Shown: positions 54,088 through 62,617, numbered from the stretch's first letter. The stretch is DNA of 64,000 nt from an uncultured Streptomyces sp. (GCF_947488945.1 NZ_CANLBS010000002.1:434001-498000), one strand, 5' to 3'. The notes: generated from the letters alone by a model not told the origin. Program-made: numbers and translations.

Positions 54088-54156
54088 AGAACCCCGCCGG
54101 ATCCGGGGCCGGTCCCGAAGGGCCCGGTCCTGCCGGCTCGGGCGGCCGGGGTGTCG

Positions 54157-54606
54157 TCAGCGGGCGAGTTCCCCGTGCAGGTGGTCGAGCAGCGCTTCCG
54201 CGTCCGCCAGCCGCCGCGGCCCGAGCGAACCGAAGAGCCGGCGCAGCGTGTGCGCCCCCGCCCGTTCCGCCGCGGCCAGTGCCGTGCGTCCGGCGCCGGT
54301 CAACGAGACCGTCTTGCGACGGCGGTCCCGGGGGTCGTCGCGGCGGACCACCATGCCGAGGCGTTCGAGGCTCTCCACGATCTGCGTGACGGAGCGCGGA
54401 GCCCGGTCGAGGGCCTCGGCCAGTTCGGCCTGGTGCAGCGCGCCGCGGCTCGCCAGGACCTGGAGCACCTTGGTGCGGGACAGGGACAGACCGGCCGCCG
54501 CCATGTCCTGGTCGACCTGTTCGCGCAGGCCGTGGGCGAGATGGAGGAAGGCCAGTCCGACCTGCTCGGGGGTGCTGTCCGCAGTCGTCGGTTCACGCGT
54601 GCTCAT
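54157..54606 (-). CDS. MarR-family transcriptional regulator, divergent from an SDR gene
   Basis: This 149-residue protein has 'LSLSRTKVLQVLASRGALHQAELAEALDRAPRSVTQIVESLERLG' (about 45-90) and a wing with the typical 'RRDDPRDRRRKTVSLTGAGRTAL'. The ATG at 54606 is chosen over 54648 because the extension would run into the SDR promoter. It is convergent with the amidohydrolase and divergent from an SDR oxidoreductase; a 12-bp palindrome lies between. Confidence 0.88.
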   Translation of the reverse strand: MSTREPTTADSTPEQVGLAFLHLAHGLREQVDQDMAAAGLSLSRTKVLQVLASRGALHQAELAEALDRAPRSVTQIVESLERLGMVVRRDDPRDRRRKTVSLTGAGRTALAAAERAGAHTLRRLFGSLGPRRLADAEALLDHLHGELAR

Positions 54607-54635
54607 GGTTCGGGTATCGTCCCACAACGTACTCG

Positions 54636-54647
54636 TGAGGTACCTCA
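54636..54647 (+). promoter_or_regulatory. 12-bp palindrome TGAGGTACCTCA between marR and SDR genes
   Basis: Perfect symmetry, 16 bp before the SDR start at 54663 and 30 bp from the marR start. It is well placed to block transcription of the SDR gene. Confidence 0.5.
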
Positions 54648-54662
54648 TGAATGGAGTTCGGG

Positions 54663-55529
54663 ATGGACCGTCCTGTTGCCGTGGTCACCGGCGCCACCTC
54701 CGGACTGGGGCGCGTCGCCGTCCTCGAACTGGCTCGCCGGGGCTACCGCGTGAGTGCCGTGGCCCGCTCCCGCAGCAAGTCCGAAGCGCTCGTCGCCGAC
54801 CTCGCGGCGGTGACCGACGAACCCGTCGAGGTCTTCCACGCGGACCTCGGCCTCCTCTCCGAGGCGCGCCGGGTGGGGGAGGAGATCGCGGCGCGTCACG
54901 CGCGGCTGGACGTCCTGGTCAACAACGCCGGGCTGCACGCTTTCGCGCAGCGGGTGACGCCGGAGGGCCTCGCGGAGATGACCGCCGTGAACTACCTGGG
55001 CCCGTTCGTCCTGACCCGCGCGCTGACGGCGAAGCTCGGCTCGTGTGCGCCGGCGAGGATCGTCAACGTCGCGTCCGAGGCTTCCGGCCGGGCGAGGACG
55101 ATCGCACCGGCCGAGGACCTGCGTCGTACCGATCCGTACAACCGCCGGGAGTCGATGCCCCTGTACGGGCGCACCAAGTTGATGACCATCATGTGGACCC
55201 AGGAACTCGCCCGGCGCCTGGACCCGCACAAGGTCACGGTGAACTGCTGCGATCCCGGCTTCAACGCCACCGGGCTGGGTCGTGACCTGCCCGGTTCCGA
55301 CGTTTTGCGTCGCGTGCTGAACACCCTCGGGATCGGCGATCCCCGCAGAGGCGCGGGCATCATCGTGCGGTTGGCCACCGATCCGGCGCTCGACGGCATG
55401 AGCGGCCGCTACCTCTCGGTGCGCGACGCCCGGCCGCTCCGGTGCCCCGAACCGGGCCGGGACCCGCGGGCGCAGGCGGAGCTGTGGGAGGCGACCGAAG
55501 CGCTCCTCGCCGAGCGGTCGGCCGGCTGA
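54663..55529 (+). CDS. SDR-family NAD(P)-dependent oxidoreductase
   Basis: This 288-residue Rossmann-fold enzyme has the cofactor loop 'VVTGATSGLGRVAVLELARR', 'VLVNNAGLHAFAQ', Ser in 'IVNVASEASG' and the catalytic 'YGRTK' (YxxxK). It resembles retinol-dehydrogenase-like bacterial SDRs acting on lipophilic alcohols or ketones; the substrate is unknown. ATG at 54663 is chosen because GGAG lies 6 nt before it; an in-frame ATG at 54651 has none. It is divergent from a MarR regulator. Confidence 0.9.
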   Translation: MDRPVAVVTGATSGLGRVAVLELARRGYRVSAVARSRSKSEALVADLAAVTDEPVEVFHADLGLLSEARRVGEEIAARHARLDVLVNNAGLHAFAQRVTPEGLAEMTAVNYLGPFVLTRALTAKLGSCAPARIVNVASEASGRARTIAPAEDLRRTDPYNRRESMPLYGRTKLMTIMWTQELARRLDPHKVTVNCCDPGFNATGLGRDLPGSDVLRRVLNTLGIGDPRRGAGIIVRLATDPALDGMSGRYLSVRDARPLRCPEPGRDPRAQAELWEATEALLAERSAG

Positions 55530-55644
55530 GGTGCGGATGCCCGGCCCCTGCGTGGCCGGCGTGGGGAGGCCCGACGGCCGGTGGGGGCTACCGCCGGCTC
55601 CGGGTGTGACCGAGCGCACCGGCGTCCCTGCGGTGAGCCGCGGT

Positions 55645-55650
55645 TAACCT
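55645..55650 (+). promoter_or_regulatory. -10 box of leaderless enoyl-CoA hydratase promoter
   Basis: TAACCT lies 7 nt before the ATG at 55658, with no Shine-Dalgarno. Confidence 0.45.
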
Positions 55651-55657
55651 GCGTGGC

Positions 55658-56425
55658 ATGACCGTAACCCTCGAAGTGAGCGAGAACGTCGGCACGATCC
55701 GGCTGGACCGGCCGCCGATGAACGCCCTGGACGTCGCTACCCAGGACCGGCTGCGCGAGCTGGCCGAGGAGGCGACCCGGCGCGACGACGTGCGGGCCGT
55801 GGTCCTCTACGGCGGCGAGAAGGTGTTCGCCGCCGGCGCCGACATCAAGGAGATGCGCGCCATGGACCACGCGGCGATGGTGCTGCGCTCGAAAGGGCTT
55901 CAGGACTCCTTCACCGCCGTGGCGCGCATCCCGAAGCCCGTCGTGGCCGCCGTCACCGGCTACGCGCTGGGCGGCGGGTGCGAGCTGGCGCTGTGCGCCG
56001 ACTTCCGGATCGCCGGCGAGAACGCGAAGCTCGGCCAGCCGGAGATCCTGCTCGGGCTGATCCCGGGCGCCGGCGGCACCCAGCGGCTGTCCCGGCTCGT
56101 CGGTCCCTCGAAGGCCAAGGACCTGATCTTCACCGGCCGTCAGGTGAAGGCGGCGGAGGCACTGGAGATCGGGCTGGTGGACCGGGTGGTGCCCGCCGAC
56201 GAGGTGTACGCGCAGGCCCTCGCCTGGGCCTCCCGGCTGGCTCGCGGCCCCGCGCTCGCGCTGCGCGCCGCGAAGGAGGCGGTGGACACGGGGCTGGAGA
56301 CCGACATCGACACCGGGCTGGCGATCGAGCGCACCTGGTTCGCCGGACTCTTCGCCACCGAGGACCGGGAGCGCGGGATGCGCAGCTTCGTCGAGGACGG
56401 GCCGGGCAAGGCGGTCTTCCTCTGA
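55658..56425 (+). CDS. Enoyl-CoA hydratase/isomerase-family protein
   Basis: This 255-residue crotonase-fold enzyme has an oxyanion region 'VFAAGADIKEM' and 'VTGYALGGGCELALCADFRI', with catalytic Glu candidates in 'LGQPEILLGLIPGAGGTQRL'. Both glutamates typical of true hydratases (in 'ELAL' and 'PEIL') are present, consistent with 2-enoyl-CoA hydration in fatty or branched acyl-CoA oxidation. It stands alone with a leaderless-type promoter. A TGACGGGCCGTCA dyad 30 bp downstream may help terminate it. Confidence 0.93.
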   Translation: MTVTLEVSENVGTIRLDRPPMNALDVATQDRLRELAEEATRRDDVRAVVLYGGEKVFAAGADIKEMRAMDHAAMVLRSKGLQDSFTAVARIPKPVVAAVTGYALGGGCELALCADFRIAGENAKLGQPEILLGLIPGAGGTQRLSRLVGPSKAKDLIFTGRQVKAAEALEIGLVDRVVPADEVYAQALAWASRLARGPALALRAAKEAVDTGLETDIDTGLAIERTWFAGLFATEDRERGMRSFVEDGPGKAVFL

Positions 56426-56697
56426 CGGAGTGGACAACCCTTCCCTGACGGGCCGTCAAGCGGATGCGGCCGTGAGAGGTTTCATCCGTGCGAGCGCATT
56501 GGCCGGGCTTCCCGAGAAGCGGAGGTCCGGCCTTTCCGCGTGGGGGAATTCCACCCCTGTAGTGCCCGTCGCCGCAGGTGGGAAGGGGTGTCAAGGCGTG
56601 CATCCTGCCTTCGGCATATGCCGATCCGTGGATTGGAATCAGCCATTCCGGTGGGCGGATTCCGCAGAGGCGCCTCCCTGGTGCGCGTTCGCCGTCC

Positions 56698-57222
56698 ATG
56701 ATGGTGGGCATGGCGGGCCTGGAAGGTGTGGAGCAGCCGCGACCGCGCAGCAGTGCGCCCGCGGCGAGGTGGACGTTGGCGGCGGAGGGTGAACAGGCCC
56801 TCGAAGTACTGGAGTTGTACGGAAATCCGACCGAGGGAGAAGTTCGCCTCCCCTCGCTTCCGCAGTCCGCCGCAACTGCCCGGAGGGTCGCCGCCTGTGT
56901 GGTGCTGCGGCAGTGGAGGCTCTCCCCCCAGCTCGCCGAGTACGCGGTGTTACTCGTCTCCGAGCTGGTCGGCAACGCCGTGCGGCATACCGGAGCCCAG
57001 TACTTCGGTCTCCGGATGGAGCGCCGGCGGGGGATGATCCGCATCGGCGTGCGTGACCCGTCGCGCGGTCTGCCCTGCCTGATGCCGGTGGCGGAGATGG
57101 ACGTCAGTGGACGGGGCCTCTTCCTGGTGGACAAGCTCTCCGACCGCTGGGGCGTGGACCTGCTGCCGCGCGGCAAGATCACCTGGTTCGAAATGCGGAT
57201 CGCGGACCGCTCGGACCGCTGA
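56698..57222 (+). CDS. ATP-binding (HATPase_c_2, anti-sigma-factor-like) regulatory protein
   Basis: This 174-residue protein of the RsbW/SpoIIAB-like family has N box 'LLVSELVGNAVRHTGAQYFG', G1 'GVRDPSRGLP' and G2 'DVSGRGLFLVDKLSDRWGVD'. An 'ATARRVAACVVLRQW' helix precedes the N box. Such Streptomyces proteins bind ATP and antagonise or phosphorylate partner proteins; no sigma or anti-anti-sigma gene is adjacent. A TTA leucine codon at 56950-56952 (residue 85, in the N-box region) makes translation depend on the bldA tRNA. Start at 56698 or 56710 is uncertain. Terminator at 57349. Confidence 0.85.
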   Translation: MMVGMAGLEGVEQPRPRSSAPAARWTLAAEGEQALEVLELYGNPTEGEVRLPSLPQSAATARRVAACVVLRQWRLSPQLAEYAVLLVSELVGNAVRHTGAQYFGLRMERRRGMIRIGVRDPSRGLPCLMPVAEMDVSGRGLFLVDKLSDRWGVDLLPRGKITWFEMRIADRSDR

Positions 57223-57236
57223 GCCGCCCCGTCGCC

Positions 57237-57277
57237 CGCCGGAGCCCGCCCCGCCGGAGCCCGCCCCGCCGGAGCCC
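57237..57277 (+). repeat. 2.7 tandem copies of a 15-bp unit CGCCGGAGCCCGCCC
   Basis: Head-to-tail units begin at 57237, 57252 and 57267, the last incomplete, starting 15 bp after the ATPase stop codon. Unit length is a multiple of three but the run is outside any gene. Probably slippage-generated. Confidence 0.7.
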
Positions 57278-57348
57278 TCGCCGGGCAGGGCCGCCCCGTC
57301 GGTGCGGATCGCTCCGCCGGAGAGGGCTGCCCTCCTCCGGGATGCACA

Positions 57349-57389
57349 GAAGCCCCCGGCTCGCCGTCGTACGGCACCGCGGGGGCTTC
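57349..57389 (+). terminator. Terminator after the ATP-binding protein gene
   Basis: Arms GAAGCCCCCG-type (57349-57358) and CGGGGGCTTC (57380-57389) with a 21-nt loop that itself contains CCGTCGTACGG pairing. Confidence 0.65.
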
Positions 57390-57447
57390 CTGGGGGGCCG
57401 TGGAATGGGGGGTGTGTCCACGGCCGCATGGTGACGACCGGCTCGGG

Positions 57448-57680
57448 TCAATAGCGGTCGTGGGTCCGACTATGGCAGAACGACGAAGGAAAACCAAGAC
57501 GGCAAAAGGGGTATACCTTAACGATTCGGTATGAATCGATGGCGAATCGAAGGTTGAGCGCGTCACGGGCCTGGCATTCTCTGTATAGGTATGAGCTTTC
57601 TTGGATGATTCGCAGAACTCTCGGCTCGGTGATGCTGGGGGAACAGCGGGGGAACGACTCCTTCGGCACGGCTGCGGCGG
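57448..57680 (+). other. A+T-rich island with a CGATTC-GGTAT-GAATCG dyad
   Basis: A block of about 230 bp is strikingly richer in A+T than anything else in the window ('GTATACCTTAACGATTCGGT', 'TGTATAGGTATGAGCTTTCT'). It includes the inverted repeat CGATTC-GGTAT-GAATCG at 57522-57538 and a further CGAATCG half-site at 57543-57549. An open frame of 79 residues on the minus strand (57448-57687) lacks Streptomyces codon bias and I do not call it a gene. Likely regulatory DNA or a small foreign insertion. Confidence 0.5.
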
Positions 57681-57911
57681 GTCTCATTCCTGCGTGAGGA
57701 GAGCCTCCGACGCCACGGGCCGGTAGGCGGCCGGAAACCGGCCGGGCGGGCCGCCGCCGGCATCCGGGCCAGTGCCGCGCCGGGCATGCTCGTACCGCCT
57801 CTGCGAGGGATGGTTCCGGTCATCGTCGTGGGCGAACGGCCGCCGCACAGGCGGCCGGTGCGGCCAGTTAATCTGACCTCCGTCAATCAAGCGTTACGAA
57901 GGGGCGGAAAA

Positions 57912-58127
57912 GTGGCGGACATCGAGTCGGCGCGCAAGGCGTTCGAGCGGTTCGACCTGGACGGCGACGGGCGCATCACCGCGGCCGAGTACAAGAGCGC
58001 CATGGCGCAGCTCGGTGACCCGTTCGTCACCGAGACGGTCGCCCAGGCGATCATCAACGCCCAGGACGGCAACAAGGACGGGCTGCTGAGCTTCGAGGAG
58101 TTCTGGGCCGTCCAGAACAAGGACTGA
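57912..58127 (+). CDS. Small EF-hand calcium-binding protein (calmodulin-like)
   Basis: This 71-residue protein has two canonical EF-hand loops: residues 15-26 'DLDGDGRITAAE' and 52-63 'DGNKDGLLSFEE', each with the proper Asp/Asn/Ser ligands and Glu at position 12. This is the Cab-type family of Streptomyces proteins, thought to buffer or sense Ca2+. GTG at 57912 is chosen because AAGGGG lies upstream and the protein then has the family length; the upstream in-frame extension is not conserved in type. A terminator follows at 58165. Confidence 0.92.
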   Translation: MADIESARKAFERFDLDGDGRITAAEYKSAMAQLGDPFVTETVAQAIINAQDGNKDGLLSFEEFWAVQNKD

Positions 58128-58164
58128 CCTTCGGGGTAGCGTCCCCGGGGCCCGCGCGCCGGGA

Positions 58165-58195
58165 GCGCGGCGGCCGTGCACACCGGCCGCCGCGC
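58165..58195 (+). terminator. Bidirectional hairpin between EF-hand and carboxylesterase genes
   Basis: Perfect 12-bp stem GCGCGGCGGCCG/CGGCCGCCGCGC with a 7-nt loop between convergent stop codons. Confidence 0.7.
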
Positions 58196-58204
58196 CCGCG
58201 CGCG

Positions 58205-59722
58205 TCACCCCTCCGCGCGCCAGTCCTCCGCCCGTCGGCCCTCCGCGCGGTACGGGGCCCAGCCGTGCAGTTCGTCGTCGCGCGGGGCGTTCACCACCGA
58301 CGGGGCGTCCGGGCCGAACAGCATCACCGGGCGGCTCGCGTCCCAGGCCGGCCAGCCGGGATCGCCGGTGGCGGCGAACCGCACCCACGCCGTGTGCATG
58401 GCGTCCGCCAGTTCCTGCGGGGCGTCCGGCCCGGTCAGCGCGACCGCGTCCGGGTGGGCGAGGGTGTCGAAGACGAAGCCGATCTCCAGTGCGTGGCAGG
58501 CGCCGAGCCGCCGCACGGGGGAGGGCCAGCCGAACTCGTAGACATGGGTGGTCGCCGACGGGGCCCGCAGCCGGGCGTCGGCGAGGCGGTTGAGCGGAAC
58601 CCGCAGCAGCAGATCGGTCGCGACGGCCCCGAGCAGCTCGCCCGGTGCGGCGCCGGGGCGGTTGGCCCGGTAGACGGCGGCGGTGGCGCGGGGGACCTTG
58701 AACTTCAGCAGCGCCAGGCGCAGTTGCAGCCCGCTCAGCCGCTCGGCGAGCCCGCTCGGCACGAACCAGAGCCGGTACTCCTCACTGGTCGTGCCCATCA
58801 GCAGACCGATGCCGGCCGCCGCGCCGTCTGCGAGGGCGCGCGCCGGATCGCGCGGCAGCAACTCGCCGTCCACCACGATCTGGAAGGCGTTCCGGCCGGT
58901 CAGCGGGTTGCCCCCGGCCGTCACCGAGCCCTGGGCGGCCAGCAGCGCACCGGGGTCGACGGCGGCCAGCGCGGCGGCGGTGGCGGGCACCCCCAGCCGA
59001 TCGGCGATCAGCGCCGTGAGGCGCCGACCGCGCCCGGGTGGGACCGCGCCGGGCGCGCCGCTCTGCAGCACCGCCCGCCGGAACAGCCCGGCCGCCGCCG
59101 GGGAGGCCAGCAGGGCCCCGACGCTGATCGCCCCCGCCGACTCCCCGGCGACGGTCACCCGCCCCGGATCGCCGCCGAACGCGGCGATGTTGTCCCGCAC
59201 CCACTCCAGCGCGGCGAGCTGGTCCCGCAGTCCGAGGTTGGCGGGCGCGTCGGGGAAGACCCCGAACCCCTCGATGCCCAGGCGGTAGTTGACGGACACC
59301 AGGACGATCCCGTCGCGGGCGAACGCCGTGCCGTCGTAGACGGGCACCGCCGAGGAACCGTGCAGCAGCGAACCGCCGTGGACCCACACCAGCACCGGCA
59401 GTCCGGACGCGGCCGTGTCCGGGGTCCACACGTTCAGGTTCAGCCAGCCGTCGCCCGGCACCGAGGGGTCCGGCAGCAGGGTGTCCAGCGGTGGGGCGTA
59501 CGGGTGCTTGGGGGCGGTCGGGCCGTACGCGACGGCCTCCCGCACTCCCGTCCACGGCTCGGGCGGCTCCGGCGCCCGGAACCGGCGCTCCCCGACCGGC
59601 GGGGCCGCGTAGGGGATGCCCCGGAAGACCGACACCCCCCGTTCCCGCACCCCCCGCACCGCGCCCGCCGTGGTGGTGGCCTGCGGGGACGCCTCGTGCG
59701 GCCAGGTGCGTGTCTCGGACAT
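58205..59722 (-). CDS. Type B carboxylesterase/lipase family protein
   Basis: This 505-residue alpha/beta hydrolase of the carboxylesterase B family has '[20 protein letters not shown]', oxyanion motif '[15 protein letters not shown]', nucleophile elbow '[12 protein letters not shown]' (Ser195), acid Glu in '[10 protein letters not shown]' and catalytic His in '[13 protein letters not shown]'. There is no signal peptide, so it is predicted cytoplasmic. The ATG at 59722 is the family-like start. The final 13 residues contain a near-duplicated '[14 protein letters not shown]'. Substrate unknown (short-chain or aryl esters are usual). Confidence 0.93.
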   Translation of the reverse strand: MSETRTWPHEASPQATTTAGAVRGVRERGVSVFRGIPYAAPPVGERRFRAPEPPEPWTGVREAVAYGPTAPKHPYAPPLDTLLPDPSVPGDGWLNLNVWTPDTAASGLPVLVWVHGGSLLHGSSAVPVYDGTAFARDGIVLVSVNYRLGIEGFGVFPDAPANLGLRDQLAALEWVRDNIAAFGGDPGRVTVAGESAGAISVGALLASPAAAGLFRRAVLQSGAPGAVPPGRGRRLTALIADRLGVPATAAALAAVDPGALLAAQGSVTAGGNPLTGRNAFQIVVDGELLPRDPARALADGAAAGIGLLMGTTSEEYRLWFVPSGLAERLSGLQLRLALLKFKVPRATAAVYRANRPGAAPGELLGAVATDLLLRVPLNRLADARLRAPSATTHVYEFGWPSPVRRLGACHALEIGFVFDTLAHPDAVALTGPDAPQELADAMHTAWVRFAATGDPGWPAWDASRPVMLFGPDAPSVVNAPRDDELHGWAPYRAEGRRAEDWRAEG

Positions 59723-59907
59723 CGGGTGTATCCGTCCCTTCGCGTACGGCAAGTGGCACCGCCTGCCGGCGGACGGACGTCCGGCGAGGACCCCGGCGGT
59801 ACGCCACGCCTTCAGCATGCGGGACACGGAGCCACGGGGCACCGGGTGTGCGGAGGTCCGCGTGTCCGGAAGGGTGGAGGGCCGTGGAGCGCGTCCGCCG
59901 CCGGAAC

Positions 59908-59946
59908 GCACCGCGCCCGCCCCGGTGGCCGGGGCGGGCGCGGTGC
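59908..59946 (-). terminator. Terminator of the PGRP amidase gene
   Basis: Perfect 18-bp stem GCACCGCGCCCGCCCCGG and complement, 3-nt loop, 40 bp downstream of the amidase stop on the minus strand. Confidence 0.8.
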
Positions 59947-59954
59947 CGTGTGGC

Positions 59955-59996
59955 GCTCCTTCAGGCGGTGCTCCTTCAGGGCGTCGCTACTTCAGG
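59955..59996 (-). repeat. Three copies of GCTCCTTCAGG spanning the amidase stop codon
   Basis: GCTCCTTCAGG at 59955-59965 and 59970-59980 and GCTACTTCAGG at 59986-59996, about 15-16 bp apart. The third contains the stop codon, so the 3' end of the gene appears to have been duplicated twice into the untranslated region. Confidence 0.6.
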
Positions 59997-62290
59997 TACA
60001 CCAGGCCGTCGGTGGTGATGGCGGGACGGCCCGAGGTGCCGACCACGACGAGCTTCACCGTGTGGGCGCCGTTGGTGGCCCAGGAGGTGGTCCACAGCGC
60101 GTCGCGGTACTTGGTGGTCGACGACTTCAGGTCCACGGTCGCCTTCTTCACCCCGTCCACGTAGACGTACACCTGGCCGGAGGTCGAGGCCCGCGAGACC
60201 ACCAGGGCGGCGGAACGGCCGGTGAACGTCCAGGTCATGGTCGCGTTCTTGGCCGAGCTGCTGTACGACTTGCCGCCGAGGTAGCTGCTGGAGGACTTGG
60301 TGGTCCAGGTGCCCGTCCGCTTGGCCGACGACTCCTGGAGGATCACCGGGGTGCCGGTGACGGAGGCCGTCGCGGTGTTCCCGGCCCGGTCGTACGCCGT
60401 GGTGTTCCAGGCCGTGGCCGCACCGGACTTGGCGGTGTGCGAGGCGCTGAGCACGGTCGGACCGTAGGTCTTGGCCACCGGAGCGGTGAGCCGCACCTCC
60501 TTGAGCGCGACCGCGTCCGCCGCCTTCCACTTCAGGGTCAGCGGTACGGCAGTCGTGTTGACCGTTCCGGTGCGCAGCGCCAGGGACGGCTTGGCGGAGA
60601 ACGTCGGCGCCGTCCGGTCGGCGACGACCGTGGCGGCCGCCGAGGTCGCCGTCCTGCCCGACTGGTGGGTGGCCCGGACCTGCACCTTGTGGGTGCCGAC
60701 CGCGAGCGTGGCGCTGCCCGAGGTGGTGGAGCCCGTGCCGGTGGTGACGACCTTGCCGTCCACCAGGAGTTCGTACTTCGTCAGGAAGACCGCGGGCGTG
60801 GTCGAGGTCCACGAGACCTTGACGGCAGACTTGGTGTAGTGGGTGGTGCCGGAGGTGGAGCCGCCGGTGATCGAGGAGACCGTGAGACCGGTCGGAGGGC
60901 CCGCCGCCAGGGAACGGATCGATCCCAGCTGCCCGTAGAGGGCGGCGCCGGGGCACTCGGTGTTGAAGCCGTCACGGTGGCCCGAGATACGGCTGAAGGT
61001 GTAGTTCTGGCCGGCCGTGTACGACTTCCCGGTGCCGCTGGACTGGGTCGCGCCGGCCGTCAGCGCGACGGTGCCCGCCGGGTCGGCCTTGTACTGCCCG
61101 AGCTTCCAGGCGGCGAGCCGCGCGACCGCCGTGGTCGCCGCCGCCGGGGCCTTCGTGGTGCCCGTGTACATCCCGATCACGGCGATGCCCGCGGTGTCCC
61201 GGTTGAAGCCGTAGGTGTGCGCGCCCATGACCGGCCGGTCCACGCCGCCCTTGCGGCCCTCGAAGACGGTGCCGCACTTGTCGACGATGAAGTTGTAACC
61301 GAGGTCCTTCCAGCCGTTCGACTTCACGTGGAAGGCGTGCAGCGAGCGCACGATCGCGGCGGACTGGGAGCAGGTGTAGTCGTTGGTCCCCGCGGTGTGG
61401 TGGACGAAGACCGCCTTGACCGAGTCGAGGTAGTCGGGCGCCTCGTCGTTGAGCGACTCGTCGGCCTGCCAGCCGGCGCGCGACACGATCGGCGGCTTCG
61501 GCACGGTCGAGGCGGGCCCGGTCGGCGACGCGGTCGGCGTGGGCGTGGGCGTCGGCGTCGTGGGCGCGGGCGTGGTCGGGGTCGCCGGGGGAGTGGTGGG
61601 CGGCTCCGGGGACTCGGTGGTCGGGGTCGGAGCGGGCTCCTCGGTCACCTCCTCGGCCGGCGCGCTCGTCGAGGCACCGGCGTCGGGCAGCGTGTCCTCG
61701 GTCGGCGTGGCGGACGGCGACCCGCTCTCGCCGTCCTCGGCCGGGCCCTCGGCCAACGCGGCGGAGAAGGCGGCCGGTTCGGCGTCCGAGGACGAGCCCG
61801 TGCCGGGGTCGACGGTGTCCAGCCGCAGCCCGGCGGGGAGCCCGGCGGCGGAGCTGCCGCCCTTGGTGACGCGGACCTCGACGCCGTCGGAGGGACCGAC
61901 CCAGCGGGGCTCGGTGGAACCGCGGACACCGGCGCGGCCGGTCTCCGTGCGTCCGTCCATCTCGGTTTCGAGGGTCAGCCAGTCCGACCAACCGCCGGTC
62001 GCCACCGACCGGGTGCGCGCCTCCACGGTGCCGGTCACCTTCGCCGCGGGGTCGGTCCAGGTGACCCCCAGCAGGCTGAACGGGTCGGTGTCGCGGCGCT
62101 CCAGCGCGGCGGAGCCACCGTCCGCGGCGACCTTCAGCGACGCCTCGTGCACATCGGCCTCGACCGGCCCGGACTTCGCGTCCGCGGGGGCGCCGTCCGT
62201 GTCCCCGGTCACCCCCTGGAACACCAGGACACCCGCCACGGCTGCCGTGGTGACGGCAGCGGTGGCCCAGACTCTTCGCTTCGTGAGCAT
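59987..62290 (-). CDS. Exported PGRP-family N-acetylmuramoyl-L-alanine amidase with C-terminal Ig-like domains
   Basis: This 767-residue secreted cell-wall hydrolase has a signal peptide (1-28, 'RRVWATAAVTTAAVAGVLVF'), an N-terminal beta domain (about 40-170) and a Thr/Pro-rich linker with 'TPTTPAPTTPTPTPTPTASP' (about 205-265). The amidase_2/PGRP domain (about 270-460) shows 'SRAGWQADESLN', 'AVFVHHTAGTNDYTC' (zinc His), 'LGYNFIVDKCGTVFEGRKGG' and 'SGHRDGFNTECPG'. Fibronectin/Ig-like repeats fill residues 475-767. It cleaves the lactyl-amide bond of peptidoglycan. The ATG at 62290 has a G-rich ribosome-binding site. Confidence 0.93.
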   Translation of the reverse strand: MLTKRRVWATAAVTTAAVAGVLVFQGVTGDTDGAPADAKSGPVEADVHEASLKVAADGGSAALERRDTDPFSLLGVTWTDPAAKVTGTVEARTRSVATGGWSDWLTLETEMDGRTETGRAGVRGSTEPRWVGPSDGVEVRVTKGGSSAAGLPAGLRLDTVDPGTGSSSDAEPAAFSAALAEGPAEDGESGSPSATPTEDTLPDAGASTSAPAEEVTEEPAPTPTTESPEPPTTPPATPTTPAPTTPTPTPTPTASPTGPASTVPKPPIVSRAGWQADESLNDEAPDYLDSVKAVFVHHTAGTNDYTCSQSAAIVRSLHAFHVKSNGWKDLGYNFIVDKCGTVFEGRKGGVDRPVMGAHTYGFNRDTAGIAVIGMYTGTTKAPAAATTAVARLAAWKLGQYKADPAGTVALTAGATQSSGTGKSYTAGQNYTFSRISGHRDGFNTECPGAALYGQLGSIRSLAAGPPTGLTVSSITGGSTSGTTHYTKSAVKVSWTSTTPAVFLTKYELLVDGKVVTTGTGSTTSGSATLAVGTHKVQVRATHQSGRTATSAAATVVADRTAPTFSAKPSLALRTGTVNTTAVPLTLKWKAADAVALKEVRLTAPVAKTYGPTVLSASHTAKSGAATAWNTTAYDRAGNTATASVTGTPVILQESSAKRTGTWTTKSSSSYLGGKSYSSSAKNATMTWTFTGRSAALVVSRASTSGQVYVYVDGVKKATVDLKSSTTKYRDALWTTSWATNGAHTVKLVVVGTSGRPAITTDGLVYLK

Positions 62291-62617
62291 GTGCGATTCC
62301 CCCCCAGGGACACAAGACGACCGGATCCGGCACTCCGCCGACCTGCGGTGCACGGGCCCGGCGCGTGGCGGGGGCCCGTCCGGGTCGATGACCGGAAGTG
62401 CCGAGTGCGACAGTCTCGCACAGGAGGGGTGCGTGGGACGCGGCGCACGGGCGACGTGCGGGCGTCCGGAACATGGCCGCCGGGCGAACCGCCGCGGGCC
62501 GCGGGCGGGCGGACCGGCGGCGGCTCCGGCTGCGGCCCGGCCGTGCACCGGCCATGGCGGGCCGCCACCGCCGTCGGGCCCCGCTCCCGCCCGCGCCCCC
62601 GCGCGGCCCGCACGGTG
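62291..62617 (-). other. Gap between terpene cyclase and amidase genes
   Basis: About 330 bp without a gene. It must hold the amidase promoter. I see no clear palindrome or terminator beyond general G+C-rich inverted segments. Confidence 0.4.

Larger units (their letters stand above)
57278..57911 (+). other. Gene-poor gap with an A+T-rich island upstream of the EF-hand gene
   Basis: Contains the ATPase terminator (57349), the A+T-rich island (57448-57680), and a TAATCT -10-like hexamer (57869-57874). No convincing gene. Confidence 0.55.

Noticed and set aside
57448..57687. 79-residue minus-strand frame in the A+T-rich island
   Set aside because: Codon use is unlike Streptomyces genes, no ribosome-binding site is visible, and I recognise no family. 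Kept as part of a non-coding island.
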